A stretch of DNA of 64,000 nt, taken from NCBI GenBank assembly GCA_031216755.1, contig JARUHG010000006.1:62001-126000 (forward strand), read 5' to 3'. The notes beneath the pieces are model-generated. The model had not been told where the DNA came from. It was given only the letters and a program-made list of their open reading frames with translations, and ran no database searches. This DNA comes from Lysobacter arvi. Lineage in GTDB: Bacteria; Pseudomonadota; Gammaproteobacteria; Xanthomonadales; Xanthomonadaceae. The position numbers and the translations under genes were made by a program. Every line of letters starts with the position of its first letter. The stretch's first letter is position 1. Positions 16,371-25,303 of this stretch are shown here, one piece after another.

Positions 16371-17138
16371 GTGGCCATCCAGCATTTCCCGCTCAAGCTC
16401 GTCTCCCGCCGCATGCTGGCCCCAAGCGTGGGCCATTACACCTTCGTGCGCGATGACGGCCAGCCGCTGGACTTCATCCCGGGGCAGTTCATCCAGGTGC
16501 ATTTCCAGTACGCCGACGGCACGGCGACCAAGCGCAGCTATTCGCTGGCGACCATCCACGACCACGCGCTGGGCCCGGGCGAAGCGGTGGAGATCGCGGT
16601 GAGCTACGTGCCGGGCGGCGCGGCGACGGCGTTGTTCGAAGGCCTGGAAGAGGGCGGACACGTCGATGCGAGCGGCCCGTTCGGCCGCTTCTGCCTGATG
16701 CCCGGCGATGCCAACGCGCGTTACCTGCTCATCGCCACCGGCACCGGCGTGACGCCTTACCGCGCGATGCTGCCGCAGCTGGAAGCGCTGATCCGCGAAC
16801 GCGGCGTGCGCGTGGTGCTGCTGTTCGGCGCGCGCAATCCCGACGAACTGCTGTACGGGGACGAGTTCCGCGTCTTCGCCGAGCGGCATCCGGATCACTT
16901 CCGTTTCGTGCCGTGCTTCTCGCGCGAACTCCCGCCGCCTGGCTCGCCCCATGCGCATGCGGACGTGCGCCACGGCTACGTGCAGCAGTTCCTCGACGAG
17001 TTCGGCCCCGACGCAACGGGCGACATCGCTTACCTGTGCGGCAATCCGAACATGGTCGACGCGTGCTTCGAGGCGCTCAAGGGCTACGGCCTGCCCGTGC
17101 CGCAGGTGCGGCGCGAGAAGTACGTCAGCAGCAAGTAA
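16371..17138 (+). CDS. fpr: Ferredoxin/flavodoxin--NADP reductase
   Basis: FAD enzyme exchanging electrons between NADPH and ferredoxin or flavodoxin. The 255-residue protein has the FAD motif RSYSLAT (55-61), the phosphate-binding GGAATALFEG region, an NADP motif GTGVTPYRAML, the segment FGARNPDELLYGDEF and a terminal YLCGNPNMVDACFEALKG, with a C-terminal KYVSSK typical of bacterial-type (subclass I/II) FNRs. No transit or signal peptide. The start is a GTG (VAIQHFPLK); an in-frame TTG twelve codons earlier is possible. Divergent from the ABC operon. Likely roles: oxidative-stress response and supply of reduced ferredoxin for Fe-S or radical SAM enzymes. Confidence 0.88.
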   Translation: MAIQHFPLKLVSRRMLAPSVGHYTFVRDDGQPLDFIPGQFIQVHFQYADGTATKRSYSLATIHDHALGPGEAVEIAVSYVPGGAATALFEGLEEGGHVDASGPFGRFCLMPGDANARYLLIATGTGVTPYRAMLPQLEALIRERGVRVVLLFGARNPDELLYGDEFRVFAERHPDHFRFVPCFSRELPPPGSPHAHADVRHGYVQQFLDEFGPDATGDIAYLCGNPNMVDACFEALKGYGLPVPQVRREKYVSSK

Positions 17139-17163
17139 CGAGCGCGCCCGCACGCGAGGTGCC

Positions 17164-17189
17164 GGGTCCCGACGTTCGCCGGGACGACG
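17164..17189. repeat. REP-like palindrome
   Basis: GGGTCCCGACGTTCGCCGGGACGACG lies 26 bases after the fpr stop. The inverted arms TCCCG/CGGGA with a TTCG-type loop place it in the same family as the other extragenic palindromes in this window. Confidence 0.5.
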
Positions 17190-17289
17190 AGGGAGGGTCG
17201 CGCCTCCCCTCGATCCGCCATACGACGTGCAATCAAACCCGCGGCAGGCTCTGGCATGCTGGCGGCTTCCACGTCGGACGAGGGACCCG

Positions 17290-18816
17290 ATGCGTACGTC
17301 TCCTGCATGGATCGCCGCACTGGCGGCGCTCTGTTGCCTTACCGCCTGCACCTCCGGGGACGCGGGCGCGCCGCGCCGCGATGCCACCGCCGGTACGCGC
17401 ATGTTCGGCTCGATCGCGTTCGAACCGTGCACGCTCTCCGGCGCGCTCGCCTCCTCCAGCATCGACGCGCAATGCGCGCGGTTCGACGTCCCGGAAAACC
17501 CGCAGCAACCGGACGGTCGTCGCATCGCGCTGAACATTGCGTGGCTCCCCGCCAGCGACAAGGGCACCAAGGCGCCCGATCCGGTGTTCTTCCTCGCCGG
17601 CGGGCCCGGCCAGGCGGCCACCGAATACGCGACCGAGGTCGACGCCGCGCTGCGCGAGGTGCGCAAGCATCGCGACATCGTGCTGATCGACCAGCGCGGC
17701 ACCGGCAAGCTGAGCCCGCTGCTGTGCCGGGAAGCCAATGGCGCGGAGCTGCGCCTGCCGCCCGACGAGGAAGTCGATGCCGCGGCCGTCGCCGACTACG
17801 CCGCGCGTTGCGCCAAGGCGCTGGAAGGAAAGGCCGATCCCCGGTTCTACACGACGACGCAGGCCGTCGGCGACCTGGACGCCGTGCGCGCCGCGCTCGG
17901 CGCCGCGCAGGTGAACCTGGTCGGGGTCTCCTACGGCACGCGCGTGGCGCAGCAGTACGCCGCGCGCTTTCCCGCGCACACGCGGTCGATCGTGCTCGAT
18001 GGCGTCGCACCGAACGACCTGGTCGTCGGCGGTGAGTTCGCGCGTACGTTCGAGCGCGCGCTCGAGTTGCAATCGGCGCATTGCCAATCCTTGCCCACGT
18101 GTCGCGAACGCTACCCGCGCGATCTGCGCACGCAGCTGCGCGGGCTGAAGGCGCGTCTGGAAGCGGCGCCGGTGCAGGTGGATTTCCGCGACCCCGCCAC
18201 CGCGCAGCGCCGTCGCGACACGCTCACCGCGGACACCGTCGTCGGGCTCACGCACATGTTCTCGTACATGCCGCAGATGATGTCGCTGATGCCGGTGGTG
18301 ATCGACGAGGCCGACCGCGGCGAGTACGCGCCGCTGATGGCGCTCGCGCAGCTGGCCACGCGCAACATGGACGGCCGCATGTCGCGTGCGATGCAGTGGT
18401 CGGTGATCTGCGCGGAAGATGCCGACCGCTACACGCCCGATCCGGCCGACGCCGACACCGTGCTGGGTGCCGAGACGGGCCCGGCGTTCTTCGCCGCATG
18501 CCAGGCGTGGCCGCACGGCACGCGTCCGGCGGGATTCGTCGAACCGCTGCGTTCGGACGTGCCGGCGCTGTTGTTGTCGGGCGAGATCGATCCGGTGACG
18601 CCGCCGGCCTACGGCGAGCGCGTGCTCGAAGGGCTGCCGAACGGGCGGCATTTCGTGCTGCGCGGACAGGGCCACAACGTCAGCGCGATCGGCTGCCTGC
18701 CCAAGCTCGTCGGGCAGTTCGTCGAATCGCTCGACGCCAAGGCGCTGGACGGCACGTGCCTGGAGTCGATCGGCTATGTGCCGCCGTTCACCGGATACAA
18801 CGGATGGGAGCCGTGA
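17290..18816 (+). CDS. Lipoprotein alpha/beta hydrolase, TAP-like (S33 peptidase family)
   Basis: The signal peptide ends in the lipobox LTAC (Cys20), so the mature protein of about 489 residues is a lipoprotein in the envelope. The fold is alpha/beta hydrolase: FFLAGGPGQA (102-111) is the oxyanion region, DQRGTG near 135, nucleophile Ser214 in GVSYG, Asp in SGEIDPVTPP and catalytic His in GQGHNVS near the end. That arrangement is the prolyl/tripeptidyl aminopeptidase family with a C-terminal TAP domain. Four bases separate its stop from a NatAB-type ABC exporter, so the three form one operon: a secreted hydrolase with an exporter. The peptide or ester substrate is unknown. Confidence 0.85.
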   Translation: MRTSPAWIAALAALCCLTACTSGDAGAPRRDATAGTRMFGSIAFEPCTLSGALASSSIDAQCARFDVPENPQQPDGRRIALNIAWLPASDKGTKAPDPVFFLAGGPGQAATEYATEVDAALREVRKHRDIVLIDQRGTGKLSPLLCREANGAELRLPPDEEVDAAAVADYAARCAKALEGKADPRFYTTTQAVGDLDAVRAALGAAQVNLVGVSYGTRVAQQYAARFPAHTRSIVLDGVAPNDLVVGGEFARTFERALELQSAHCQSLPTCRERYPRDLRTQLRGLKARLEAAPVQVDFRDPATAQRRRDTLTADTVVGLTHMFSYMPQMMSLMPVVIDEADRGEYAPLMALAQLATRNMDGRMSRAMQWSVICAEDADRYTPDPADADTVLGAETGPAFFAACQAWPHGTRPAGFVEPLRSDVPALLLSGEIDPVTPPAYGERVLEGLPNGRHFVLRGQGHNVSAIGCLPKLVGQFVESLDAKALDGTCLESIGYVPPFTGYNGWEP

Positions 18817-18820
18817 CGCG

Positions 18821-19567
18821 ATGATCGTCGCCCAGGATCTGCACAAGAGTTTCAGGACGCCGAGCGGCGTGGTGCGCGCCGTGGACGGCGTGCGCTTCAG
18901 CGCGCGCGACGGCGAGATCACCGGGCTGCTCGGCCCCAATGGCGCCGGCAAGACGACGACGCTGCGCATGCTCTACACGCTGATGAAGCCCGACGGCGGG
19001 CAGGTGCTCGTGGACGGCATCGACGCCACGCGCGATGCGGCTTCGGTGCGCGGTGCGCTCGGCGTGCTGCCCGACGCGCGCGGCGTCTACAAGCGCCTCA
19101 CCGCGCGCGAGAACATCGCCTACTTCGGCGAACTTCACGGCATGTCGCGACAGGTCATCGACGCGCGCACGCAGGTGCTGGCCGACGCATTGCAGATGCA
19201 CGACATCCTCGATCGCCGCACCGAGGGGTTCTCGCAGGGGCAGCGCACCAAGACCGCGATCGCGCGCGCGCTCGTGCACGATCCGCGCAACGTGATCCTC
19301 GACGAACCCACCAACGGCCTGGACGTGATGACCACGCGCGCGATGCGCGGCTTCCTGCAGCAACTGCGCGCGGAAGGACGCTGCGTGATCTTCTCCAGCC
19401 ACATCATGCAGGAGGTCGCCGCGCTGTGCGATCGCATCGTGATCATCGCGAAGGGACAGGTGGTCGCCTCCGGCACCGCCGATGAACTGCGCGAGCAGAC
19501 CGGCGAGGACAACCTGGAGGACGCCTTCGTCAAGGCGATCGGTTCGGACGAGGGCCTGCACGCATGA
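18821..19567 (+). CDS. ABC transporter ATP-binding protein, NatA-like
   Basis: The 248-residue ATPase has Walker A GPNGAGKTT (38-46), Walker B VILDEPTNGLD and a switch segment FSSHIMQEVAALCD. The signature is FSQGQRTK instead of LSGGQ, a deviation also seen in NatA-type ATPases of Na+ exporters. The membrane partner is the next gene, whose start overlaps the stop of this one (ATGA). From the family, the pair exports Na+ or a drug; in this operon with a lipoprotein hydrolase a peptide-related substrate is also possible (inference). The Met before IVAQDLHKSF was chosen, since earlier in-frame sequence lies inside the hydrolase gene. Confidence 0.87.
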   Translation: MIVAQDLHKSFRTPSGVVRAVDGVRFSARDGEITGLLGPNGAGKTTTLRMLYTLMKPDGGQVLVDGIDATRDAASVRGALGVLPDARGVYKRLTARENIAYFGELHGMSRQVIDARTQVLADALQMHDILDRRTEGFSQGQRTKTAIARALVHDPRNVILDEPTNGLDVMTTRAMRGFLQQLRAEGRCVIFSSHIMQEVAALCDRIVIIAKGQVVASGTADELREQTGEDNLEDAFVKAIGSDEGLHA

Positions 19568-20775
19568 GCGTCGCGTCCATGAAGGGCAAGCGTCCCGGCA
19601 TGCTCGCCGCGATGTGGTCGGTCATGCGCAAGGAACTGCGCGACATCGCGCGCGATCGGCGCACGCTCGCACTCGCGCTGCTCCTCGGCCCGTTGCTGTA
19701 CCCGGTGCTGATGATCGGCATGGGCTCGCTCGCCGAGTCGCGTGCGCGCACGCAGCTGGATCGCACGCTCGAGGTGCCGACCGTCGGCATCGAACGCGCG
19801 CCGAACCTGGTTGCGTTCCTGGCCACGCAAGGCATCCGCGCGGTCAAGGCACCGGACGACGTGGACGCGGCGATCGTGCGACAGGAGTTCGACGTCGCGC
19901 TGCGCATCTCGCCCGATTACGCCAGCGACTGGCGCACGGGCAAGCCGGCGCTGGTGGAGATCGTCGCCGATACGACGCGTCGCGACAGCGAGATTCCCAG
20001 CGCCCGCGTGCGCGCGGCACTGGAAGGATACGGCGGCCAGGTCGGTGCGCTTCGCCTGCTTGCGCGCGGTATCGATCCGTCGATCGTGCGCGCCGTAAGC
20101 GTCGGCACTCGCGACCTGGCGACGGAGGAAGCCAAGCGCGGACTGATGCTGGCCGCGATCATGCCGTACCTGCTGATCCTGATGTCGTTCATCGGCGGCG
20201 CGTACCTCATCATCGATGCCACCGCGGGCGAGCGCGAACGCCAGTCGCTCGAACCGCTGCTCGCCACGCCGGCGTCGCGCGGCGCGATCGTGAGCGGCAA
20301 GATCGCCGCCGCGTGCGCGATGGGCCTGCTGTCGCTGCTGCTGACGCTGGTGGCTTTCAAGATCAGCGCGCAGATGAGCACGGGCGTGGGCCGCATGCTC
20401 GACGTCAGTTTCGCGTCGATTGGCCGCATGCTCCTGATCCTGCTGCCGATGGTGTTCATCGGCACCACGTTGCTGACCTGCCTCGCCGCGGCCGCCAAGA
20501 GCCTCAAGGAAGCGCAGAGCCACATGACGTGGCTGATGCTGTTGCCGATGATCCCGACGATCGCGCTGATCGTGAATCCGGTGAAGACGCAGGCGTGGCA
20601 GTTCATGGTGCCGTTCCTCGCGCAGAACCAGATGCTGCTGAAGGTCATCCGCGGCGAGGCGATCGATATGCGGACGTGGGGGATTTACCTCGGCACCGGT
20701 TTCGCCGTGGCCGCGCTGCTGTGGTTCGTCGCGGTGCGGCGTTACCACCAGGAGCGATTGGCGATTTCGGGTTAG
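19564..20775 (+). CDS. ABC transporter permease, NatB-like
   Basis: The 403-residue permease has a first membrane segment around residues 37-52 (LALALLLGPLLYPVLMIG), a large extracytoplasmic domain of about 140 residues, and then five or six helices from MLAAIMPYLLILMSFIGGAYL on. The cytoplasmic loop DATAGERERQSLEPLLATP is the ABC-2 exporter signature of the NatB/YhaP group. It overlaps the ATPase gene by four bases. A 520-base gap with palindromes follows, containing no further gene. Final gene of the hydrolase-NatAB operon. Confidence 0.87.
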   Translation: MSVASMKGKRPGMLAAMWSVMRKELRDIARDRRTLALALLLGPLLYPVLMIGMGSLAESRARTQLDRTLEVPTVGIERAPNLVAFLATQGIRAVKAPDDVDAAIVRQEFDVALRISPDYASDWRTGKPALVEIVADTTRRDSEIPSARVRAALEGYGGQVGALRLLARGIDPSIVRAVSVGTRDLATEEAKRGLMLAAIMPYLLILMSFIGGAYLIIDATAGERERQSLEPLLATPASRGAIVSGKIAAACAMGLLSLLLTLVAFKISAQMSTGVGRMLDVSFASIGRMLLILLPMVFIGTTLLTCLAAAAKSLKEAQSHMTWLMLLPMIPTIALIVNPVKTQAWQFMVPFLAQNQMLLKVIRGEAIDMRTWGIYLGTGFAVAALLWFVAVRRYHQERLAISG

Positions 20776-20917
20776 TGGTTTGGGCCGCAGCGTGTACATG
20801 CGCGCTGTTCGCCATCCATGGCTCAGCGCTCACCGCCGCACTTCTGTGCGGCGCCCTTCAGGGCTAGGGAACTGCTTGGCTGATCAACAGCAACAGCAGG
20901 TGGAAGACGGCTGTTGG

Positions 20918-20957
20918 CCCCTCTCCTACCGGGAGAGGGGTTGGGGTGAGGGGCAAC
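20918..20957. repeat. Hairpin repeat CCCCTCTCC...GGAGAGGGG with G-rich tail
   Basis: Nine-base arms (20918-20926 and 20932-20940) around a five-base loop, then TTGGGGTGAGGGGC. The string GAGAGGGGTTGGGGTGAGGG is a widespread intergenic repeat in proteobacteria as I recall; copies elsewhere in this chromosome would confirm this. Confidence 0.55.
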
Positions 20958-21031
20958 GGAGTCGCATCGGTGAACGAACCGTGCCTTGCAGCGCTGCGCT
21001 GCCGCTTTGCGGTGGGGACACAGGAGCAAGA

Positions 21032-21061
21032 TGGATTCCAGCTTTCGCTGGAATGGCGGTG
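21032..21061. repeat. REP-like palindrome
   Basis: TGGATTCCAGCTTTCGCTGG followed by AATGGCGGTG: inverted arms ATTCCAGC/GCTGGAAT around TTTC. It is a tandem partner of the next element, 40 bases on. Confidence 0.6.
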
Positions 21062-21100
21062 ACCTGGTCAACACATGGGGAGTGCGCGAAAGCCACGGGC

Positions 21101-21132
21101 CTGGATCCCGACCTCCGCCGGGATGACGGTCG
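21101..21132. repeat. REP-like palindrome
   Basis: CTGGATCCCGACCTCCGCCG followed by GGATGACGGTCGG: arms ATCCCG/CGGGAT and the GATGAC end characteristic of the family in this window. Confidence 0.6.
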
Positions 21133-21190
21133 GATTGGCGTTCGACGGATGAAGCTGAGGTAAGCCAGTGTCCCTACAGAGTGCCCAACG

Positions 21191-21223
21191 GAAAAAGAGA
21201 AAGGCCCGGCTTGCGCCGGGCCC
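21191..21223 (-). terminator. Intrinsic terminator of the TonB-domain lipoprotein gene
   Basis: On the minus strand an eight-base stem GGCCCGGC/GCCGGGCC (21203-21210 with 21215-21222, loop of 4) is followed by TTTCTCTTTTTC. It lies 73 bases after the stop of the leftward gene that ends at 21296. Confidence 0.8.
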
Positions 21224-21295
21224 TTCGTTTACAGCGTTGCTTAGCGAAGCGCGTGCGGTGGCTTCGGTCCCCCAACCTTCGCCGCCGCCTCGCGA

Positions 21296-22345
21296 TCAGC
21301 TCTGCGGGTTGAAGCCGATCGTGCGGCGCGTCGTCACCGGCGCGTCGATCGGCTGGAAGCGCCACTTGCGCACGGCGTTGACCGCTTCGCGGTCGAAGAT
21401 GCGCGCCGGGTTCGAACGCACCACGCGCGCGGCCGTGACCGAGCCGTCGGTGCCGACGGTGAACTCCACCTGCACCTCGCCCGAGGTGCCTGCGCGCAGG
21501 GCCTCCGGCGGGTAACGCGGCGGCGGCATCGAGAGCGGACGAAGGTCGCTGGCATCGGCCGAGGCCGGAGCAGCGGCCGCCTGGCGGGCGGCGGCGGCAC
21601 GCTGTTCCGCGGCGCGCTGTTCGGCGGCGCGGGCGTCGGCCGCACGCTGCTGTTCGGCGGCGGCGCGGTCGGCGGCGGCCTTGTCGTCGGCCTGCTTGCT
21701 CGCGGCCTGCTGGGCGGCGAGCTGGCGTGCGGCCTCTTCCTGCTGCTTCTTCTGGTCCTCGACGCGCTTCTTCTCGAGCTCGACCTTCCGCTTGGCTTCT
21801 TCCTCGGCGGTCAGCTGCTGCTGGGCGGCCCGCTTGACGGAGGCGTCCTGCTGCGCGGCGATGCTCGCCTTCAGGCGCGCGAGCGCCGGATGCTGGGCGT
21901 CGGCCTTTTCGAGCAGGGCGGCCAGGCGCTGGGCCTCGGCGAAGTCCTCGCGGTTGACGCTCTGCTCGGTGGCGATGACCGTCATCGGCAGCAGGTCGGT
22001 GAGTGCGCTGGAAACGGCGGCGTCCCCCGGCGCCTTGTCCCGCAATGCCAGGTAGTACTCGACCGCGTTGTCTTCGGCCGGTGCGTAGAGGCGGTTTTCC
22101 GCATACGCCTTGCGGGCCGCGTCGCGCAGCTGGTCGGCGGTCAGCGCCGTGACCTTGGCCGACACCGCGGTCTCCGCCGTGACCGCAGGCGCGGCCTGGG
22201 TGGCGGCCGGCGCGGCGGCGGTGGGCTGGGCGGCTTCTTCTTTCTGGCAGGCCGCCAGCGCGCAGCACAGGGCGAGCGCGACGGACAGCTGTGATACGAC
22301 AGACACTCGGCGCGAACGCCGGTCTTGTGGATTAACGAACGTCAT
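21296..22345 (-). CDS. TonB-domain lipoprotein with TolA-like coiled coil
   Basis: The 349-residue protein begins with a basic n-region and LALCCALAAC, a lipobox with Cys33, so it is lipid-anchored rather than inner-membrane spanning. Residues 34-85 are Ala/Thr-rich; about 150-270 form a long Ala/Gln/Lys/Glu coiled coil (AEEEAKRKVELEKKRVEDQK and repeats of RAAEQ), as in TolA. The last 80 residues are a TonB C-terminal domain: PPRYPPEALRAGTSGEVQVE, GTDGSVTAARVV, AVRKWRFQP. A true TonB needs a membrane helix to meet ExbB/ExbD; here that is missing. A strong AGGGGAG ribosome-binding site precedes the ATG by eight bases. Its partner and role are not known. Confidence 0.8.
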   Translation of the reverse strand: MTFVNPQDRRSRRVSVVSQLSVALALCCALAACQKEEAAQPTAAAPAATQAAPAVTAETAVSAKVTALTADQLRDAARKAYAENRLYAPAEDNAVEYYLALRDKAPGDAAVSSALTDLLPMTVIATEQSVNREDFAEAQRLAALLEKADAQHPALARLKASIAAQQDASVKRAAQQQLTAEEEAKRKVELEKKRVEDQKKQQEEAARQLAAQQAASKQADDKAAADRAAAEQQRAADARAAEQRAAEQRAAAARQAAAAPASADASDLRPLSMPPPRYPPEALRAGTSGEVQVEFTVGTDGSVTAARVVRSNPARIFDREAVNAVRKWRFQPIDAPVTTRRTIGFNPQS

Positions 22346-22437
22346 TGGCAAAGCTCCCCTGAAGTGCGCCGTCACGAGCGCACGGGCACTAGATCGCGTG
22401 AGCGGGCCCTGTTTGTCAAGCGAACGGCCCGTCGAGC

Positions 22438-23703
22438 CTACCATCGGTCGGCGCGCCGTGGCCGCCCATCGCCCTGTTCAGACACCAGGGAAAGCGCCGC
22501 GGCGAAGGGGTCCGCGCCCCGGCGGTCGGACAGGAACGACGCAAGCAGGCGCCGGAACGGCGGAAACCCCGCGCTGGCCCGCAGCACACCGGCACGTAAG
22601 GCCCGCGCCGGCGCCCGGTCGTCGGTGAACAGCGCGACGATGCCGCGCGTGGCCAAGTGCAGCGGTGCGGTGGCCAGACGATGCCCCCGCGCGTAACGGG
22701 CAAGCCGCGCCGCGTCGCCGGGGTCCGTGCCCGAGGCGGCCGCATCGCGCAGTTCGGCGGCCAGCCGCTCCACGCCCAGGAGCCCCAGGTTGAAACCATG
22801 CGCCGTCACCGGATGCATGCCGACGGCCGCATCGCCCAGCAACGCGACGCGCGTGCCGGCGAAGCGCGTCGCCCACGCGCCGACCAGCGGATAGACGTGG
22901 CGCTCGCCGGGATCGGACACCGCGCCGAGCCGCCCATGGAAGCGGCGTGCGATGTCCTGCGCGAAACTCGCGTCGTCCATCGCCTGCAGCTCGCGCATCT
23001 GCACGCCCGGCAGCGTCAGCACGATCGACGACCGATGCCCCACCGGTGTCGCGCGGCCGAGCGGCAGTCGCGCCAGCGTCTGGCCCCGGTCGAACCATTC
23101 CCACGCGGTGTCGTCATGCGGGCGTTCGTGGGTCACGCGGCACACGAGCATCGCGCGGCCGAAATCGTGCATGCGCGTGGCGATGCCGAGCGCGCGACGC
23201 GTTTCGGAGAACCGCCCGTCCGCAGCGACGATCAGCCGTGCGGCGAAGGTGCGGCCATCCTCCAGGCGAGCGCGGGCCGCTGCCGCATCGGCGTCCACGG
23301 CGGCGATGCGCACGCCGGCATGGACCGTGACGTTGCCGCATTCGGCAACGGCCTCGAACGCCGCGGCGCGGATCGCATGGTTCGGCACGAGCCAGCCGAG
23401 CGGTTCGTCGCCGCCGCCTACCTTCAGCGGTTCGGGCATGCGGCCGTCGAAGACGCGGGCTTCGCACAGCGGATGGCATTCGTCGGGCGGCAGGCGGCGC
23501 CACATGCCGAGATCGCGCATCAACCGGACCGAGCGCTGCGTGAGCGCGATCTCGCGTCCGTCGAACTTCGGCGCACGCAGGCATTGTTCGGTTTCGCGCT
23601 CCAGAACGGTCACGCGCAGGCCGCTGCCGTCCAGCGCGCGCGCCAGGCATAAGCCGGCGGGGCCCGCGCCGATGACGATCACGTCGGTTTCGATGGTCTG
23701 CAT
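22438..23703 (-). CDS. ubiM: FAD-dependent ubiquinone-biosynthesis-type hydroxylase, UbiM-like
   Basis: A 421-residue class A flavin monooxygenase: DVIVIGAGPAGLCLARAL at the N-terminus (FAD-binding), the DG motif near IVAADGRFSETR, and the second FAD motif VALLGDAAVGMHPVTAHGFN. UbiH/UbiF/VisC-type hydroxylases share all of these; the AHGFN version of the last motif, as I recall, points to UbiM, which performs the C5-hydroxylation in some proteobacteria. The tail beyond 370 is Arg-rich and less conserved. The start is the Met of MQTIETDVIVIG, 18 bases downstream of the first in-frame alternative. Lies between a TonB-domain lipoprotein and mnmE, without overlap; monocistronic transcription is likely. 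Confidence 0.75.
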   Translation of the reverse strand: MQTIETDVIVIGAGPAGLCLARALDGSGLRVTVLERETEQCLRAPKFDGREIALTQRSVRLMRDLGMWRRLPPDECHPLCEARVFDGRMPEPLKVGGGDEPLGWLVPNHAIRAAAFEAVAECGNVTVHAGVRIAAVDADAAAARARLEDGRTFAARLIVAADGRFSETRRALGIATRMHDFGRAMLVCRVTHERPHDDTAWEWFDRGQTLARLPLGRATPVGHRSSIVLTLPGVQMRELQAMDDASFAQDIARRFHGRLGAVSDPGERHVYPLVGAWATRFAGTRVALLGDAAVGMHPVTAHGFNLGLLGVERLAAELRDAAASGTDPGDAARLARYARGHRLATAPLHLATRGIVALFTDDRAPARALRAGVLRASAGFPPFRRLLASFLSDRRGADPFAAALSLVSEQGDGRPRRADRW

Positions 23704-23783
23704 GCGCGAGCTCGCGTCGGAAACTGCGCGCACTGTCCTCCGCGTCCCGCGCGATCGCCTTGATCCGCGTCAAGGGCGCGGCG

Positions 23784-25127
23784 TCACTTGCCGATGCAGA
23801 AGCTCGCGAAGATGTGACCGAGCAGGTCGTCGGCGTGGACGCGGCCCGTGATCTCCCCGAGTGCGTCGTGCGCGAGGCGGAGCGATTCGGCCGCGAGATC
23901 GAGCGCTTCGCGGTCGAGTTCCACGCGCGCCTGCGCGAGGTGTTCGCGTGCGACGGACAGCGCATCGACGTGGCGCGCGCGCGCGGTGAACGCGCCTTCG
24001 CCGGAGCTGTCGGCGTTGCCCTGGGCGAGTTCGCGAAGCCGCGCGTGCAGCGCATCCAGCCCCTCGCCGGTCCGGGCGGAGACGTTCAACGCGTCGGGCG
24101 CGTGCGACGCAGTCGCCTCGAGCAGGTCGGCCTTGTTGTGCACCCACACGCGCAAGGGCACGTCGGCGATGGCGTCGCGCACGGCGGCGCGTCCGCCTTC
24201 CGGATCGCGCGCATCGAGCACCACCAGCGCGAGGTCCGCGCGTTGCAGTTCGCCACGCGCGCGACGCATGCCTTCGCGCTCGATGGCATCGCCGCCTTCG
24301 CGCAGGCCCGCCGTGTCCACGAGCGTGAGCTCGACCCCGTCGATGCGGATGGTCTCGTGCAGCAGGTCGCGCGTGGTCCCGGCGATGTCGGTGACGATCG
24401 CCCGTTCGCTGCCGGCCAGCGCATTGAGCAGCGAACTCTTGCCCGCGTTCGGCGGACCGACGATGACGGCGTGCAGCCCGTCGCGCAGGCGACGGCCGCG
24501 TTCGGCGGCGCGAAGCAGGTCCTCGAGCGCGAGGGCGGTGTCGGCCAGACGCGCACGCAGTTGCGCGCCGCCGAGCGTGTCGATCGGCTCGTCGGCGAAG
24601 TCGATCGCGGCCTCGACGTGCACACGGATCGCCAGCAGTTCGTCGCCGATCGCATCGACGCGTCGCGAGAACTCGCCGTCGAGCGCGCGTCTCGCGGCAC
24701 GCGCCGCGCGTACGTCGGCGGCGGCGATCAGGTCGGCGACGGCTTCGGCCTGCGCGAGGTCGAGGCGGCCTTCCAGGAACGCCCGCTCGCTGAACTCGCC
24801 CGGACGTGCGCGCCGTGCGCCGAGCGCGACGCAGCGCGCGACGAGTTCGTGCAGGACCGCCGGGCTGCCGTGCGCCTGCAGCTCGACGACGTCCTCGCCC
24901 GTGTAGCTCGCCGGCGCGGCGAAGTACAAGGCGATCCCGTCGTCGATGGTCTCGCCGGTTCCGTCGCGGAAACGTACGTAATGCGCCACGCGGGGAGCGA
25001 GATCGCGACCGGCGATCGCGGCGGCGATGGTGCGGGCGTGCGGGCCCGAAAGTCGCACGATGCCCACGCCACCCGCGCCGGGGGCGGTGGCGATGGCGGC
25101 GATGGTGTCGCGGGCGCTGTCGATCAT
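23784..25127 (-). CDS. mnmE: tRNA modification GTPase MnmE
   Basis: With MnmG, MnmE installs the 5-carboxymethylaminomethyl group on wobble uridine 34 of certain tRNAs. The 447-residue protein shows the N-terminal tetrahydrofolate-binding domain starting [20 protein letters not shown], a helical region, a G domain with [12 protein letters not shown] (G1), DIAGTTRD (G2/G3 region), DTAGLREG and VHNKADL (G4), and the C-terminal CIGK, the cysteine-containing signature that holds the catalytic cysteine. The position next to yidC-rnpA-rpmH is the standard gammaproteobacterial arrangement. The start is the Met before [12 protein letters not shown]; the frame upstream stays open into yidC antisense sequence, an artefact. 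Confidence 0.96.
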   Translation of the reverse strand: MIDSARDTIAAIATAPGAGGVGIVRLSGPHARTIAAAIAGRDLAPRVAHYVRFRDGTGETIDDGIALYFAAPASYTGEDVVELQAHGSPAVLHELVARCVALGARRARPGEFSERAFLEGRLDLAQAEAVADLIAAADVRAARAARRALDGEFSRRVDAIGDELLAIRVHVEAAIDFADEPIDTLGGAQLRARLADTALALEDLLRAAERGRRLRDGLHAVIVGPPNAGKSSLLNALAGSERAIVTDIAGTTRDLLHETIRIDGVELTLVDTAGLREGGDAIEREGMRRARGELQRADLALVVLDARDPEGGRAAVRDAIADVPLRVWVHNKADLLEATASHAPDALNVSARTGEGLDALHARLRELAQGNADSSGEGAFTARARHVDALSVAREHLAQARVELDREALDLAAESLRLAHDALGEITGRVHADDLLGHIFASFCIGK

Positions 25128-25250
25128 GGGAAAGGTCCGGGAGTCGCCGGGCGATGTGGTCACTTCTGCATCACGTGCGGCCCGGAAACGGCCGCAAGCG
25201 GTTGATGCCTCTTTTACAGCAAGCCACGGAACAGGCGGGGATGTGGACGA

Positions 25251-25281
25251 CGAAAACGACAAAGCCCGCCTTGCGGCGGGC
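25251..25281 (-). terminator. Intrinsic terminator of yidC
   Basis: Minus-strand reading: seven-base stem GCCCGCC/GGCGGGC (25264-25270 with 25275-25281, loop TTGC) followed by TTTGTCGTTTTCG. It starts 22 bases after the yidC stop and separates the rpmH-rnpA-yidC unit from mnmE. Confidence 0.72.
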
Positions 25282-25303
25282 TTCGTCAGCGTCGCGGAGC
25301 CGG

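Larger units (their letters stand above)
20776..21295. other. Gene-free 520-base stretch with palindromes and a terminator
   Basis: Between the convergent NatB-like permease and the TonB-domain lipoprotein no convincing gene is present. It holds a C4-TCTCC/GGAGA-G4 hairpin at 20918-20940 followed by a GGGGTGAGGGG tract, two REP-like palindromes (21032-21061 and 21101-21132), and the intrinsic terminator of the lipoprotein gene at 21191-21223. Short open frames here are low-complexity readings through the repeats. Confidence 0.6.
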
